From contig DAOUTY010000003.1 in the NCBI GenBank assembly GCA_030668425.1, positions 1-22,278 of the forward strand: 22,278 nt of DNA, given 5' to 3'. Positions 7,890 through 16,336 of the stretch are shown piece after piece (the first letter of the stretch is position 1; each line of letters starts with the position of its first letter). The stretch is from Chloroflexota bacterium. Its GTDB lineage: Bacteria; Chloroflexota; Dehalococcoidia; SZUA-161. Made by a program: the position numbers and the translations under genes. Below the pieces are notes generated by a model that did no database searches, was not told the DNA's origin, and worked only from the letters and a program-made list of their open reading frames with translations.

Positions 7890-8432
7890 CTACTGCTGAC
7901 TAAAAGGTACACCCATCAACTCTAGAAGCCTCCTGCCCTCCTCATCAGTTCGCGCGGTGGTGATAACAGAGACCTGGAACCCACGAATCTTGTCTACCTT
8001 GTCGTAGTCGATCTCAGGGAAGATAATCTGCTCCTTAATACCAAGAGTGTAATTCCCCTGCCCGTCGAATGCCTTCCTCGGTACGCCCTGAAAATCACGC
8101 ACGCGGGGCAAGGCAGCATTCACCAATCGGTCGAAGAATTCATACATACGTTCACCGTGGAGGGTAACCGTCACCCCGATGGCCATACCAGCTCGCAACT
8201 TGAAAGATGCGATTGGTCTTTTGGCACGGGTAATCACCGGGCGCTGCCCTGTGATCAAGGTAATATCATTTGTGGCCCCCTCCAAAGCCCTTTGGTTTTG
8301 AATGGCCTCACCCAAGCTGACATTAAGCACGATCTTGTCTAACCGGGGCACCTGCATCGGATTCTTGTACCCCTGCTCTTTCATCATCGCGGGCATGATC
8401 TCACGCCGATATATCTCTTTGAGCCTAGACAC
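7890..8432 (-). CDS. rplE: 50S ribosomal protein L5
   Basis: 5S rRNA-binding protein of the central protuberance that contacts P-site tRNA and S13. It has 180 residues. Blocks include KIVLNVSLGEAIQNQRALE, ITGQRPVITRAKRPIASFKL, RDFQGVPRKAFDGQGNYTLG and IIFPEIDYDKVDKIRGF. The start is a GTG that shares one base with the rplX stop (TAGTG), and GAGG lies 10 nt upstream. The 13-nt gap to rpsN carries the rpsN ribosome binding site. Confidence 0.98.
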   Translation of the reverse strand: MSRLKEIYRREIMPAMMKEQGYKNPMQVPRLDKIVLNVSLGEAIQNQRALEGATNDITLITGQRPVITRAKRPIASFKLRAGMAIGVTVTLHGERMYEFFDRLVNAALPRVRDFQGVPRKAFDGQGNYTLGIKEQIIFPEIDYDKVDKIRGFQVSVITTARTDEEGRRLLELMGVPFSQQ

Positions 8433-8746
8433 TAGTCAATTACCTCGCCGCATTCCTTACACACACGCACCTTGCTCTTGTTATCCAAGACACGAAACCC
8501 GACACGAGTGGGTTTATGACACTTACTGCATATCAGCATCACTTTGGATAAATGTATCGGTGCCTCACGCTCAATGATCCCTGCTTGCTTAATATTCGCC
8601 CGGGGTTTCATATGGCGCTTGCCCATGTTAACCCCTTCCACAAGAATCCGATTCTCTCGGGGAATGCAACGATGCACTTTTCCTTTTTTCCCTTGATCGT
8701 CGCCCCTTATCACCAGCACTTCATCATTCTTGCGAATGTTCATCAT
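8432..8746 (-). CDS. rplX: 50S ribosomal protein L24, with C-terminal zinc ribbon
   Basis: Assembly-initiating 50S protein located near the exit tunnel. It has 104 residues. The KOW motif is at the N-terminus (NDEVLVIRGDDQGKKGKVHR), and the C-terminal half carries C73-x2-C76 and C96-x2-C99, the zinc-ribbon version found in several phyla. Two ATGs lie in tandem. The first overlaps the rplN stop as ATGA, with GAGG 4 nt away; the second is one codon later with GAGG 7 nt away. Either may be used. Its last base is the first base of rplE. Confidence 0.96.
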   Translation of the reverse strand: MMNIRKNDEVLVIRGDDQGKKGKVHRCIPRENRILVEGVNMGKRHMKPRANIKQAGIIEREAPIHLSKVMLICSKCHKPTRVGFRVLDNKSKVRVCKECGEVID

Positions 8747-9111
8747 AGCACCTCAGGCGCTAGGGAAATGATCTTCATGAAATTCTTGTCCCTGAGTTCA
8801 CGAGCCACGGGGCCAAAGATGCGACTGCCTTTAGGATTGCCCCTATCATCAAGGACTACCGCTGCATTATCATCGAACCTGATATATGTGCCATCAGGGC
8901 GCCCATACGTTTTGGCAGTACGGACGACAACAGCACGAACGACATCACCCTTCTTCACCGCTGCTCCAGGAGTTGCCTCCTTCACCGCGGCTACTATAAT
9001 ATCGCCCACCCCGGCATATCTCCTCCTCGTGCCCCCAAGTACATTGATACACATGATCTTCTTGGCACCAGAGTTGTCCGCTACCTTGAGCCTGGTTTGC
9101 GGCTGGATCAT
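8743..9111 (-). CDS. rplN: 50S ribosomal protein L14
   Basis: L14 lies at the subunit interface, contacting 16S rRNA helix 14. It has 122 residues, the normal length. It begins MIQPQTRLKVADNSGAKKIM and carries the highly conserved blocks GDIIVAAVKEATPGAAVKKG and VRAVVVRTAK. The C-terminal half has GNPKGSRIFGPVARELRDK and ends SLAPEVL. The ATG at 9111 is 3 nt after the rpsQ stop, with GAGGAG in the last codons of rpsQ. It overlaps rplX. Confidence 0.98.
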   Translation of the reverse strand: MIQPQTRLKVADNSGAKKIMCINVLGGTRRRYAGVGDIIVAAVKEATPGAAVKKGDVVRAVVVRTAKTYGRPDGTYIRFDDNAAVVLDDRGNPKGSRIFGPVARELRDKNFMKIISLAPEVL

Positions 9112-9114
9112 CGC

Positions 9115-9393
9115 CTACTCTATCTCCTCAGGCTTGACCTCAACGATCTCTGCCTTAGTCAAGACCTCGGCCACTCGCCACCTTTTATCCTTAGATAAAG
9201 GTCGTGTCTCAACTATCCGCACCTGATCACCGATACCACAAATGTTGCCCTCATCATGAGCTTTGAAGTTTGCCTTGTATCTGACGATCTTCTTATAGCG
9301 CGGATGCTGACGCCGGGTCTCCACCTCTACCACCACTGTCTCATCCATCCTATTGCTTAGCACCCGACCAACACGGATTTTCTTCTTTTCCAT
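9115..9393 (-). CDS. rpsQ: 30S ribosomal protein S17
   Basis: Primary 16S rRNA-binding protein with an OB fold. It has 92 residues. Recognisable blocks are RVGRVLSNRMDETVVVEVET, HPRYKKIVRYKANFKAHDE and IVETRPLSKDKRWRVAEVL. The C-terminal extension is acidic (EIVEVKPEEIE). The ATG at 9393 is 2 nt after the rpmC stop, so translational coupling is likely, with GCAGGGGA at the end of rpmC as the ribosome binding site. Confidence 0.97.
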   Translation of the reverse strand: MEKKKIRVGRVLSNRMDETVVVEVETRRQHPRYKKIVRYKANFKAHDEGNICGIGDQVRIVETRPLSKDKRWRVAEVLTKAEIVEVKPEEIE

Positions 9394-9395
9394 AG

Positions 9396-9593
9396 CTATC
9401 CCCTGCCGAGCTCCCGTTCCCGCATTATTGTCTTAACCCTGGCAATCTTCTTCTTCGTTTTGCGTATCTCGCTATAATTTGCCAGTTGCCTGGTGGAAAG
9501 TCGAAACCTAAGGTTAAACAACTCCTGATGGGCGTCTTCAAGTTGCTTGGACAGCTCCTTCGGTTTCAGCGCTCTGATCTTATCAATCATCAT
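9396..9593 (-). CDS. rpmC: 50S ribosomal protein L29
   Basis: Small helical 50S protein at the exit-tunnel rim. From the ATG at 9593 it has 65 residues, starting MMIDKIRALKPKELSKQLED and containing ELFNLRFRLSTRQLANYSEI and a basic C-terminus. Four possible starts lie within 15 nt: GTG at 9602 and ATG at 9599, 9593 and 9590. The only purine-rich site, GGTGAT, overlaps the first two, so 9593 or 9590 is most likely. The rplP stop lies 12 nt upstream of 9593. Confidence 0.93.
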   Translation of the reverse strand: MMIDKIRALKPKELSKQLEDAHQELFNLRFRLSTRQLANYSEIRKTKKKIARVKTIMRERELGRG

Positions 9594-9605
9594 TAGCATC
9601 ACCAG

Positions 9606-10034
9606 CTACGAAGATACTTCAGCTAAAATCTCTCGACCAACGAACTTGGTGTGGATTGGAAGTTTATGCGAAGCTAAGCGCATTGCTTCCCGAGCTACAT
9701 CCTCTTTAACTCCGGATATCTCGAACATGATCCTGCCTCGCTTGACCACCGCCACCCAATGGTCGAGAGAGCCCTTGCCACTACCCATCCTGGTCTCAGC
9801 TGGCTTCGTGGTTACAGGCTTATCCGGGAAAATCCGAATCCAAACCTTGCCTCCCCTTTTGACGCTGTGAACAATAGCACGCCGCGCTGCCTCAATCTGG
9901 CGGCTAGTAATCCAGGCCGACTCCTGCGCCTGAAGCCCGAAATCACCAAAGACTACGCTATTGCCCACTTGCGCCTTGCCCCGGCGGTGACCCCTATGTG
10001 CTTTACGATATCTTACTCGCTTTGGCTGTAGCAT
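9606..10034 (-). CDS. rplP: 50S ribosomal protein L16
   Basis: L16 contacts A-site tRNA and is needed for peptidyl-transferase function. It has 142 residues. It begins MLQPKRVRYRKAHRG and has VVFGDFGLQAQESAWITSRQ, GGKVWIRIFPDKPVTTKPAE, TRMGSGKGSLDHWVAVVKRG and the C-terminal MRLASHKLPIHTKFVGRE, all family hallmarks. The ATG at 10034 has GGTGAGAG directly upstream. It is 12 nt after rpsC. Confidence 0.98.
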   Translation of the reverse strand: MLQPKRVRYRKAHRGHRRGKAQVGNSVVFGDFGLQAQESAWITSRQIEAARRAIVHSVKRGGKVWIRIFPDKPVTTKPAETRMGSGKGSLDHWVAVVKRGRIMFEISGVKEDVAREAMRLASHKLPIHTKFVGREILAEVSS

Positions 10035-10046
10035 CTCTCACCAACG

Positions 10047-10742
10047 CTATTCTTCACTTGCCTCGAATATCCCCTTCTCCTCCCCCTCAACCACTTCCTC
10101 CACCACCAACTTGGCTTCAGGGAGAATATCCCCCTTGTAAATCCAGACTTTGATCCCAATAAGCCCCATAGCAGTGAGAGACTCAGCAAAGCCGTAGTCT
10201 ATATCGGCCCTCAAAGTGTGCAGTGGAACACTCCCTTCATGTCCAACCTCCTGACGGGCGATCTCCGCCCCACCAAGCCTCCCCGAGCACTTTATCTTTA
10301 CGCCCTTGGCTCCCCTTAGCATGGTCCTGGAAATAGACTGCTTGACTACTCTGCGATAAGATACGCGTCTCCTGAGCTGTTCAGCAATATTTTGGGCAAC
10401 CAGCGTGGCATCAAGTTCAGGTTCTCTGATCTCCTGAATATTGAGGCGGACCTTCTTGCCCGTGTGATTCTCCAAAAGGAGCCTCAACTCATCTACCCTC
10501 TGTCCACCACGGCCAATAACAACACCAGGTCTCGCGGTATGAACAGTAACCGTGACCTCATTCGCTTTGCGCTCGATTTCAACCTGAGAAACGCCAGCCT
10601 CTCTGTAATTGGAAAAGATAATGCGGCGAATATCTATGTCTTCGTGCACCAACTGAGCGTAATGCTTCTCGTCATACCAGCGGGAACGCCAGTCCCTGAT
10701 TATGCCAATCCTGAAACCATAAGGGTGAACCTTGTGTCCCAA
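10047..10742 (-). CDS. rpsC: 30S ribosomal protein S3
   Basis: S3 forms the mRNA entry channel with S4 and S5 and contributes to mRNA helicase activity. It has 231 residues. The N-terminus is MGHKVHPYGFRIGIIRDW. A type II KH domain contains the GxxG loop (VVIGRGGQRVDELR, near residues 74-87). The C-terminal domain has GAKGVKIKCSGRLGGAEIAR and a short acidic tail. The start is a TTG that directly follows the rplV stop (TGATTG); AGGAGG 5 nt upstream supports it, and no better start exists. Confidence 0.97.
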   Translation of the reverse strand: MGHKVHPYGFRIGIIRDWRSRWYDEKHYAQLVHEDIDIRRIIFSNYREAGVSQVEIERKANEVTVTVHTARPGVVIGRGGQRVDELRLLLENHTGKKVRLNIQEIREPELDATLVAQNIAEQLRRRVSYRRVVKQSISRTMLRGAKGVKIKCSGRLGGAEIARQEVGHEGSVPLHTLRADIDYGFAESLTAMGLIGIKVWIYKGDILPEAKLVVEEVVEGEEKGIFEASEE

Positions 10743-11075
10743 TCAGTCCTCCTCTACAATAACGATAATATGGCTAAAGCGGCGGTGAAAAGGATTTACC
10801 CTGCCCCGAGCGCCGGCACGGTATCTCTTCAGGGTTTGTCCTTTATCGGCAAAAGTTTTAACGATTCTCAATTGCGCTGGCACCATTTGGAAATTATTTT
10901 CGGCATTGGCAACTGCCGATTTGACTACCTTGGCGACAGTTCGGGCTGCTGGTGTAGGTAAGAAGCCTAGTATAGTCAAGGCTTCATCCACCTTCTTACC
11001 TCGCACCGTGTCCAGCACCAAGCGTACCTTTCGCGGCGATATCCTTACCTGCCTTGCGCTTGCTACTACTTCCAC
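10743..11075 (-). CDS. rplV: 50S ribosomal protein L22
   Basis: L22 lines the narrow part of the nascent-peptide exit tunnel. It has 110 residues. Blocks are ISPRKVRLVLDTVRGKKVDE, AVANAENNF and the tunnel-lining hairpin region RYRAGARGRVNPFHRRFSHI before the end IIVIVEED. The start is a GTG at 11075 with GAGGA about 8 nt upstream. It is 25 nt after rpsS and abuts rpsC directly. Confidence 0.97.
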   Translation of the reverse strand: MEVVASARQVRISPRKVRLVLDTVRGKKVDEALTILGFLPTPAARTVAKVVKSAVANAENNFQMVPAQLRIVKTFADKGQTLKRYRAGARGRVNPFHRRFSHIIVIVEED

Positions 11076-11100
11076 TTCGTCGATCCTCGCTTAAAAGAGC

Positions 11101-11409
11101 CTATCTCTTCCCTGTTGTCGGGGTCTTCCTTACTCGGGTTACCCTCTCCGACTTGGCAGAATGCCCTCTATAGGTCCTGGTAGAGGCAAACTCCCCCAGT
11201 TTATGGCCCACCATATTCTCAGTGATAAAGATAGGGACATGTCTCCTGCCATCATGCACCCCAATAGTGAGACTGATCATCTCCGGAACGATTGTCGATG
11301 CCCGCGACCAAGTCTTGATCACTGCTTTCAACTCAGTCCGATTGAGCACCTCTACCTTCTTGAGCAGCTTGGCATCAACGAAAGGGCCCTTCTTAGTCGA
11401 CCTCGACAC
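11101..11409 (-). CDS. rpsS: 30S ribosomal protein S19
   Basis: S19 is in the 30S head and contacts S13 and the central protuberance. It has 102 residues. It begins MSRSTKKGPFVDAKLLKKVE and has IKTWSRASTIVPEMISLTIG, VHDGRRHVPIFITENMVGHK and LGEFASTRTYRGHS, all diagnostic. The start is a GTG at 11409 with a perfect AGGAGG 9 nt upstream. It follows rplB by 21 nt. Confidence 0.98.
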   Translation of the reverse strand: MSRSTKKGPFVDAKLLKKVEVLNRTELKAVIKTWSRASTIVPEMISLTIGVHDGRRHVPIFITENMVGHKLGEFASTRTYRGHSAKSERVTRVRKTPTTGKR

Positions 11410-11430
11410 TTTTTTTGACCTCCTAGGGTG

Positions 11431-12255
11431 CTATTTCCTTCGCCTCAGGATTAGTCTATTGCTGCGCTTATTGCGCCTTGTCCTATAACCCAACGCCGGC
11501 TTACCCCAGGGGGTCTTGGGCCCAGGATGTCCAATGGGCGACCGTCCCTCTCCACCACCATGCGGATGATCACGGGGCGACATCGCCGAACCCCGCACTT
11601 GAGGCCGCCACCCCATAAGTCTCTTGCGGCCTGCCTTGCCCAGATTGATATTGCTATGGTTGATGTTTCCCACCTGCCCCACAGTAGCAAGGCACTCCCC
11701 ATCGACCCGACGGAGTTCCCCTGAAGGTAACCTTACCAGAGTATAACCAGCCTCTTTAGCCATAACCTGAGCGGAGGCCCCAGCGCTACGCACCATCTGC
11801 CCTCCCCGACCTCGGTATAGCTCGATATTGTGGACCGCAGTGCCTGGCGGAATCAGCTTCAACGGTAAGGCATTGCCGGGCTTTACTTCCGCATCCTTGC
11901 CAGAAGAGATGGTAGCATCTACCTTAAGGCCGAGAGGAGCCAAAATATAACGCTTCTCCCCATCAGCATAATAGATCAGAGCGATATTCGACGAGCGATT
12001 GGGGTCATACTCAATGGAGGCTACTTTACCTGGAATCCCGAACTTATTCCGCTTAAAATCAATAATCCTAAACCGTCGTTTGGCTCCACCGCCTCGGTGG
12101 CGCACTGTTATCCTCCCCTGATTGCTCCTACCCGCCTTCTTCTTCAAAGGCAAGAGCAGAGACTTCTCCGGCTTACTCTTGGTAATCTCAGAGAAATCGG
12201 CACCAATCATGCCCCTCCGTCCCGGAGAAGTGGGGCGATATATCTTAAGTGCCAA
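11431..12255 (-). CDS. rplB: 50S ribosomal protein L2
   Basis: One of the most conserved 50S proteins, needed for subunit joining and peptidyl-transferase activity. It has 274 residues. The N-terminal OB-like domain includes GRITVRHRGGGAKRRFRIID (about 47-66), and the C-terminal SH3-like domain carries the conserved loop SPRDHPHGGGEGRSPIGHPG (226-245) with H230 and H232. The protein ends in a basic tail. The start is TTG at 12255 (TTG GCA CTT AAG), with GGGAG upstream; no ATG fits the family start. It lies 39 nt after rplW. Confidence 0.97.
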   Translation of the reverse strand: MALKIYRPTSPGRRGMIGADFSEITKSKPEKSLLLPLKKKAGRSNQGRITVRHRGGGAKRRFRIIDFKRNKFGIPGKVASIEYDPNRSSNIALIYYADGEKRYILAPLGLKVDATISSGKDAEVKPGNALPLKLIPPGTAVHNIELYRGRGGQMVRSAGASAQVMAKEAGYTLVRLPSGELRRVDGECLATVGQVGNINHSNINLGKAGRKRLMGWRPQVRGSAMSPRDHPHGGGEGRSPIGHPGPKTPWGKPALGYRTRRNKRSNRLILRRRK

Positions 12256-12294
12256 GGTCGCTCTCCCTTAGACAAATTTCATACAACTTCATAA

Positions 12295-12579
12295 CTACAC
12301 GCCTTCAAAGAGCTCGATCTTATTCCCGGGCTCTAAGGTAACCACTGCCTTCTTCCAAGATGAGGTCATCCCTCGCTGTCTTCCAGCCCGTCGCATCTTA
12401 CCCGGCACATGCATCACGTTCACCGAAGCCACCTTGACCTTAAACGCCTTCTCCACCGCCTCCTTAATCTGAGGCTTGTTGGCATCTCGGGACACCTCAA
12501 AGGTGTACTTGTTCTGCTCAATAAGCATTGTGTTCTTCTCAGTGATAACCGGACGGCGTAATACCTCGTAGCTGTGCAT
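12295..12579 (-). CDS. rplW: 50S ribosomal protein L23
   Basis: L23 sits at the exit-tunnel opening and is the docking site for trigger factor and SRP. From the ATG at 12579 it has 94 residues: MHSYEVLRRPVITEKNTMLI, then YTFEVSRDANKPQIKEAVEK and VNVMHVPGKMRRAGRQRG. Two GTG codons lie three and two codons upstream, but AGGTGG sits 5 nt before this ATG and overlaps those GTGs, so the ATG is preferred. It is 9 nt from the rplD stop. Confidence 0.96.
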   Translation of the reverse strand: MHSYEVLRRPVITEKNTMLIEQNKYTFEVSRDANKPQIKEAVEKAFKVKVASVNVMHVPGKMRRAGRQRGMTSSWKKAVVTLEPGNKIELFEGV

Positions 12580-12588
12580 AATCACCAC

Positions 12589-13242
12589 CTAAGAGACCTG
12601 AGCCTCGGCGACAACTTCTTTCCTGCCCCATGTAGCCTCAACCCGACGCACTGCATCAACGGTCATAAGCAACACTTTATGCGACAGCAAATCAACAACG
12701 TTCAACATACTGGCGGGCAGTGTTTTTGTTTTTTCAATATTGCGAGCAGACTTGACCACATTCATATCTGGCTCACTGGTAACAAGCAGAGCCGAAGACT
12801 CGACCCCTAACGCTTTCAAAATGCCTATCATCCGCTTAGTCGTGGGCTGCTCCAGACCAAATAAATCAATCACCAAAAGCTCACCATCCGCCACTTTGGC
12901 TGACAGGACGCATCTCAGTGCCAGACGTCTCATCTTCTTCGGCATAGCCTGCCGGTAGCTTCGGGGACGAGGACCAAAAGCCCGCCCGCCGCCCCGGCGT
13001 GTCGGCGATCTCTTGGTGCCAGCCCGTGCAAACCCTGTGTGCTTCTGGCGAAACAACTTGCGGCTGCTTCCCGATACCTCGCTCCGGGTCTTGGTCTTGA
13101 CAGTGCCCAAACGAGAGTTCGCCCTCTGTCTCACTAACGCCTGGTGAACTACCGGCTCGTTCGGTGGTATGCCGAAGACAGACTCATCGAGTTCGATCTG
13201 GTCGATTACCTGGCCTTCAGTATTATGTACGGATACCTGCAA
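12589..13242 (-). CDS. rplD: 50S ribosomal protein L4
   Basis: Early-assembling 50S protein; its extended loop lines the exit tunnel, and in E. coli it also represses the S10 operon. It has 217 residues. The loop region is recognisable: GTVKTKTRSEVSGSSRKLFR, KHTGFARAGTKRSPTRRGGG and FGPRPRSYRQAMPKKMRRLA. The C-terminal Rossmann-like half has SALLVTSEPDMNVVKSARNI. The start is TTG at 13242 with GGGGGAG unusually close (2 nt), so the exact start is the least certain in the cluster, although no better one is visible. Confidence 0.95.
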   Translation of the reverse strand: MQVSVHNTEGQVIDQIELDESVFGIPPNEPVVHQALVRQRANSRLGTVKTKTRSEVSGSSRKLFRQKHTGFARAGTKRSPTRRGGGRAFGPRPRSYRQAMPKKMRRLALRCVLSAKVADGELLVIDLFGLEQPTTKRMIGILKALGVESSALLVTSEPDMNVVKSARNIEKTKTLPASMLNVVDLLSHKVLLMTVDAVRRVEATWGRKEVVAEAQVS

Positions 13243-13256
13243 AACTCCCCCGACTT

Positions 13257-13880
13257 CTAACCGCGCACCTCGGATTTCCTTATCTCCAACAGCCCATTCC
13301 TGGCCCCAGGCACTGCCCCCTTGACCAAGAGCAGGTTACGATCTGGATCAGCTTCAACTACCTCCAAGCGCTTCACCATAACCCTTTTGTTCCCCATATG
13401 CCCCGCCATCCTCTGCCCTTTGAGCACCCGCCCGGGGCTGGTGCCAGCCCCAATAGAACCGGGAGCACGATGGCGATCCGACTGCCCATGGGTCTTAGGG
13501 CCGCCAGCAAAGTGATGGCGCTTGACGCCACCGGCAAAGCCCTTCCCTTTAGATATCCCTCTGACATCCACTAGGTCACCGGGCTGGAACAAGCTAACAT
13601 CGACCCGATGTCCCAAGTCTATATCAGAAACATCCTTGACTCTAAACTCTCTCAAGTGCTTGACCAAATCTAGCTTCCCCAAATGCCCCCGCTCAGGAGA
13701 ATTGAGCTGCTTCGCCTCACCAAAGCCAAGCTGGACTGCGCTATAGCCCTCCTTGGCATCGGTCTTGATCTGCGTCACAGCACAGGGACCGGCTTCGATA
13801 GCGGTCACTGCTTTAACAGTGCCGCCTTCGGTAAACACCTGCGTCATGCCTATTTTTCGACCGATGAGTCCATTAATCAT
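13257..13880 (-). CDS. rplC: 50S ribosomal protein L3
   Basis: L3 starts 50S assembly and reaches toward the peptidyl-transferase centre. It has 207 residues. It begins MINGLIGRKIGMTQVFTEGG and has VRGISKGKGFAGGVKRHHFA, then GPKTHGQSDRHRAPGSIGAG and MAGHMGNKRV, all family hallmarks. The ATG at 13880 has only a weak ribosome binding site (TAGTAG), 14 nt after the rpsJ stop. Confidence 0.98.
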   Translation of the reverse strand: MINGLIGRKIGMTQVFTEGGTVKAVTAIEAGPCAVTQIKTDAKEGYSAVQLGFGEAKQLNSPERGHLGKLDLVKHLREFRVKDVSDIDLGHRVDVSLFQPGDLVDVRGISKGKGFAGGVKRHHFAGGPKTHGQSDRHRAPGSIGAGTSPGRVLKGQRMAGHMGNKRVMVKRLEVVEADPDRNLLLVKGAVPGARNGLLEIRKSEVRG

Positions 13881-13894
13881 CTACTATAACCCAA

Positions 13895-14203
13895 TTAGAG
13901 CTTTATCTCGATGTCCACACCCGCGGGGAGGTTCAACGTCGTTAGAGCATCAATGGTCTTCGTAGTAGGGTCCACGATATCGATTAGCCTCTTATGAGTC
14001 CTAATCTCAAACTGCTCCCGGGAATCCTTATCCACATGCGGAGAGCGTATTACGCAGAATTTCTTTATGTGAGTGGGAAGGGGCACAGGACCCACCACCG
14101 CCGCCCCCGTACGTTCCGCTGCCTCCACAATCTGTACTGCGGACTGATCCAGAATCCGGTGATCAAACGCTTTAAGCCTGATACGTATCTTCTGCTTCGG
14201 CAT
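13895..14203 (-). CDS. rpsJ: 30S ribosomal protein S10 (NusE)
   Basis: S10 is in the 30S head and also works as NusE in transcription antitermination complexes. It has 102 residues. It begins MPKQKIRIRLKAFDHRILDQ and has VGPVPLPTHIKKFCVIRSPH, the conserved VDKDSREQFEIRTHKRLIDI and the end LPAGVDIEIKL. The ATG immediately follows the fusA stop (TAGATG), with GTGAGGAG in the last fusA codons. This junction joins the str-type and S10-type gene sets without a tuf gene between them. Confidence 0.98.
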   Translation of the reverse strand: MPKQKIRIRLKAFDHRILDQSAVQIVEAAERTGAAVVGPVPLPTHIKKFCVIRSPHVDKDSREQFEIRTHKRLIDIVDPTTKTIDALTTLNLPAGVDIEIKL

Positions 14204-16279
14204 CTAGCTCCTCACTTTGGCGAGTATCTCCTCTGCCTGCTCCTTGGGGACTTCCTGATAATGATGAAACTCCATAGAATATGTTGCCCTTCCCTGGCTT
14301 ATCGATCTCAGATCAGTCGCATAGCCAAAGCTCTCAGCCAACGGCACATAGCCACGAACTATATGCGTCCAAGCCCGCAACTCAACAGCCTCAACCCTAG
14401 CCCTCATGGCATTGAGATCGCCGATTATGTCCCCCAAGAACTCTTTCGGGGTCGCTACCTCGAGCTTCATTATCGGCTCAAGGAGCACGGGGTTGGCCTT
14501 CCTGACACCCTTCCTCAACCCTATCGCTCCTGCCATCTTGAAGGCCATATCTGAGGAGTCAACCTGGTGATAACTACCATCGAAGGCAATGACGCGGACA
14601 TCGATTACCGGGTATCCAGCAATCACACCGCTCTCTAGCGCCTCTTTGACACCTCGCTCTACAGCAGGAATATACTGCTTAGGTATCGCCCCACCTGGGA
14701 TTTTATTGACGAACTCGAACCCACCGCCTCTTTCCATGGGTTCGAGTTCAAGCCAGACGTTACCGTACTGTCCATGCCCACCAGTTTGCTTGACGAAATT
14801 ACCCTCGACGCGCACAGATTCAGTGATGGTCTCTCTATAGGAAACCTGTGGTTTACCTATCTTGGCATTCACATTGTACTCGCGTACCAACCTATCGACT
14901 ATAATATCGAGGTGAAGCTCTCCCATCCCCGAGAGTATGGTCTGTCCGGTGTCTTGGTCATAGCGAGTTTTAAAGGTGGGGTCCTCGTCCGCCAGCTTTC
15001 TTAGAGCATCGCCTATCCTATCCTGATCCGCCTTGGTATTAGGCTCAATGGCAACAGATATGACAGGCTGTGGAAACTTGATCGCTTCCAAAACAACGGG
15101 CTTAGCAGGATCACATATGGTGTCTCCGGTAAAGGTGTTCTTGAGACCAACAACAGCAACGATCCCGCCGCAGCTTATCTCGTCTACCTCCTCCCGTCGA
15201 TTGGCATGCATCTGGAGCAAACGCCCCAACCGCTCTTTCTGCTCCCTGGCAGAATTAAGAACCTGTGAGCCAGTACGGACTGTACCTGAATAGACCCGTA
15301 GATAGACCAGACGGCCAACAAAGGGGTCAGAGACTATCTTGAAAGCCAGAGCAGCGAAGGGGGCGTTATCGCTGGCTTCCCGAAAACTATCTTTGCCCGT
15401 CTTGGGATCAATGCCTTGAACCGGAGGTATATCCAACGGTGAAGGCAGGTAATTGACGATAGCATCAAGAACAGGCTGTATCCCCTTGTTCCTCACAGCG
15501 CTTCCACAGAGCACGGGGACCACTCTAATCGACAGGGTTGCCCTTCGCAGTGCTGCCTTAATCTCTGGGACAGCAATTACCCCACCCTCGATATACGAAT
15601 GCATCAACGCCTCATCGTTATCGGCAACCTGCTCGATCAACTTCTCACGATAATCAGCAGCAATCTCTTGGTATTCCTCTGGTATAGGTATCTCCACAGG
15701 CTCCTCGTCACGACTCTCAGGGAAAACCCAGGCTCTTTCCTCTATAAGGTCAATAACTCCCTTAAACGATGCCTCAGCGCCGAGTGGTATCTGTAGCGGC
15801 ACGGGGTTTGCCCTGAGGCGGTCCTTAATCATCTCTATCGTTCCAAAGTAGTCGGCGCCGATGCGGTCCATCTTGTTGATGAAGCATATCCTAGGAACAC
15901 GATAGCTGTCCGCCTGATGCCAAACGGTCTCCGATTGCGACTCAACCCCAGCTAAAGCGTCGAACACCACTACTCCACCATCGAGAACTCTGAGGCTGCG
16001 CTCCACTTCGGCTGTGAAGTCCACATGACCCGGAGTATCGATAATATTGATCTGATGGTCAGCCCACTCACAGCTAGTGGCAGCCATAGTAATAGTGATC
16101 CCACGCTCACGTTCCTGTTCCATCCAATCCATCACTGCTGTACCCTCATCCACCTGTCCCACTTTGTAGGTTCGACCAGTGTGGTATAGGACCATCTCAG
16201 TGACAGTTGTCTTTCCCGCATCAATGTGAGCGATGATTCCGATATTCCTTACCCGCTCCAGCGGCAGTGCCCGCGTCAT
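14204..16279 (-). CDS. fusA: Elongation factor G
   Basis: GTPase that drives ribosomal translocation. From the ATG at 16279 it has 691 residues, the usual size. Nucleotide-binding motifs are AHIDAGKTT (17-25), DTPGH (81-85) and NKMD (135-138), with the switch I segment ERERGITITMAATS between them. Domain IV has KQTGGHGQYGNVWLELEP, and the C-terminal region ends with DLRSISQGRATYSMEFHHYQ as in canonical EF-G. The frame is open to a TTG 17 codons upstream, but AGGGAG before the ATG and the family start MTRALPLERVRNIGI favour the shorter form. It follows rpsG by 57 nt. Confidence 0.97.
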   Translation of the reverse strand: MTRALPLERVRNIGIIAHIDAGKTTVTEMVLYHTGRTYKVGQVDEGTAVMDWMEQERERGITITMAATSCEWADHQINIIDTPGHVDFTAEVERSLRVLDGGVVVFDALAGVESQSETVWHQADSYRVPRICFINKMDRIGADYFGTIEMIKDRLRANPVPLQIPLGAEASFKGVIDLIEERAWVFPESRDEEPVEIPIPEEYQEIAADYREKLIEQVADNDEALMHSYIEGGVIAVPEIKAALRRATLSIRVVPVLCGSAVRNKGIQPVLDAIVNYLPSPLDIPPVQGIDPKTGKDSFREASDNAPFAALAFKIVSDPFVGRLVYLRVYSGTVRTGSQVLNSAREQKERLGRLLQMHANRREEVDEISCGGIVAVVGLKNTFTGDTICDPAKPVVLEAIKFPQPVISVAIEPNTKADQDRIGDALRKLADEDPTFKTRYDQDTGQTILSGMGELHLDIIVDRLVREYNVNAKIGKPQVSYRETITESVRVEGNFVKQTGGHGQYGNVWLELEPMERGGGFEFVNKIPGGAIPKQYIPAVERGVKEALESGVIAGYPVIDVRVIAFDGSYHQVDSSDMAFKMAGAIGLRKGVRKANPVLLEPIMKLEVATPKEFLGDIIGDLNAMRARVEAVELRAWTHIVRGYVPLAESFGYATDLRSISQGRATYSMEFHHYQEVPKEQAEEILAKVRS

Positions 16280-16336
16280 AACCCGCTCCCTCTCAGCCAA
16301 GCAACTCTTCTGTCCTACCAAAATTGCCAACCCTCG

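Noticed and set aside
8552..9226. 224-codon plus-strand ORF opposite rplX, rplN and rpsQ
   Set aside because: It overlaps three certain ribosomal genes on the other strand; its composition is typical of an antisense frame.
16280..16330. 17-codon N-terminal extension of EF-G from a TTG
   Set aside because: The ATG at 16279 has AGGGAG at good spacing and gives the usual EF-G N-terminus and length.
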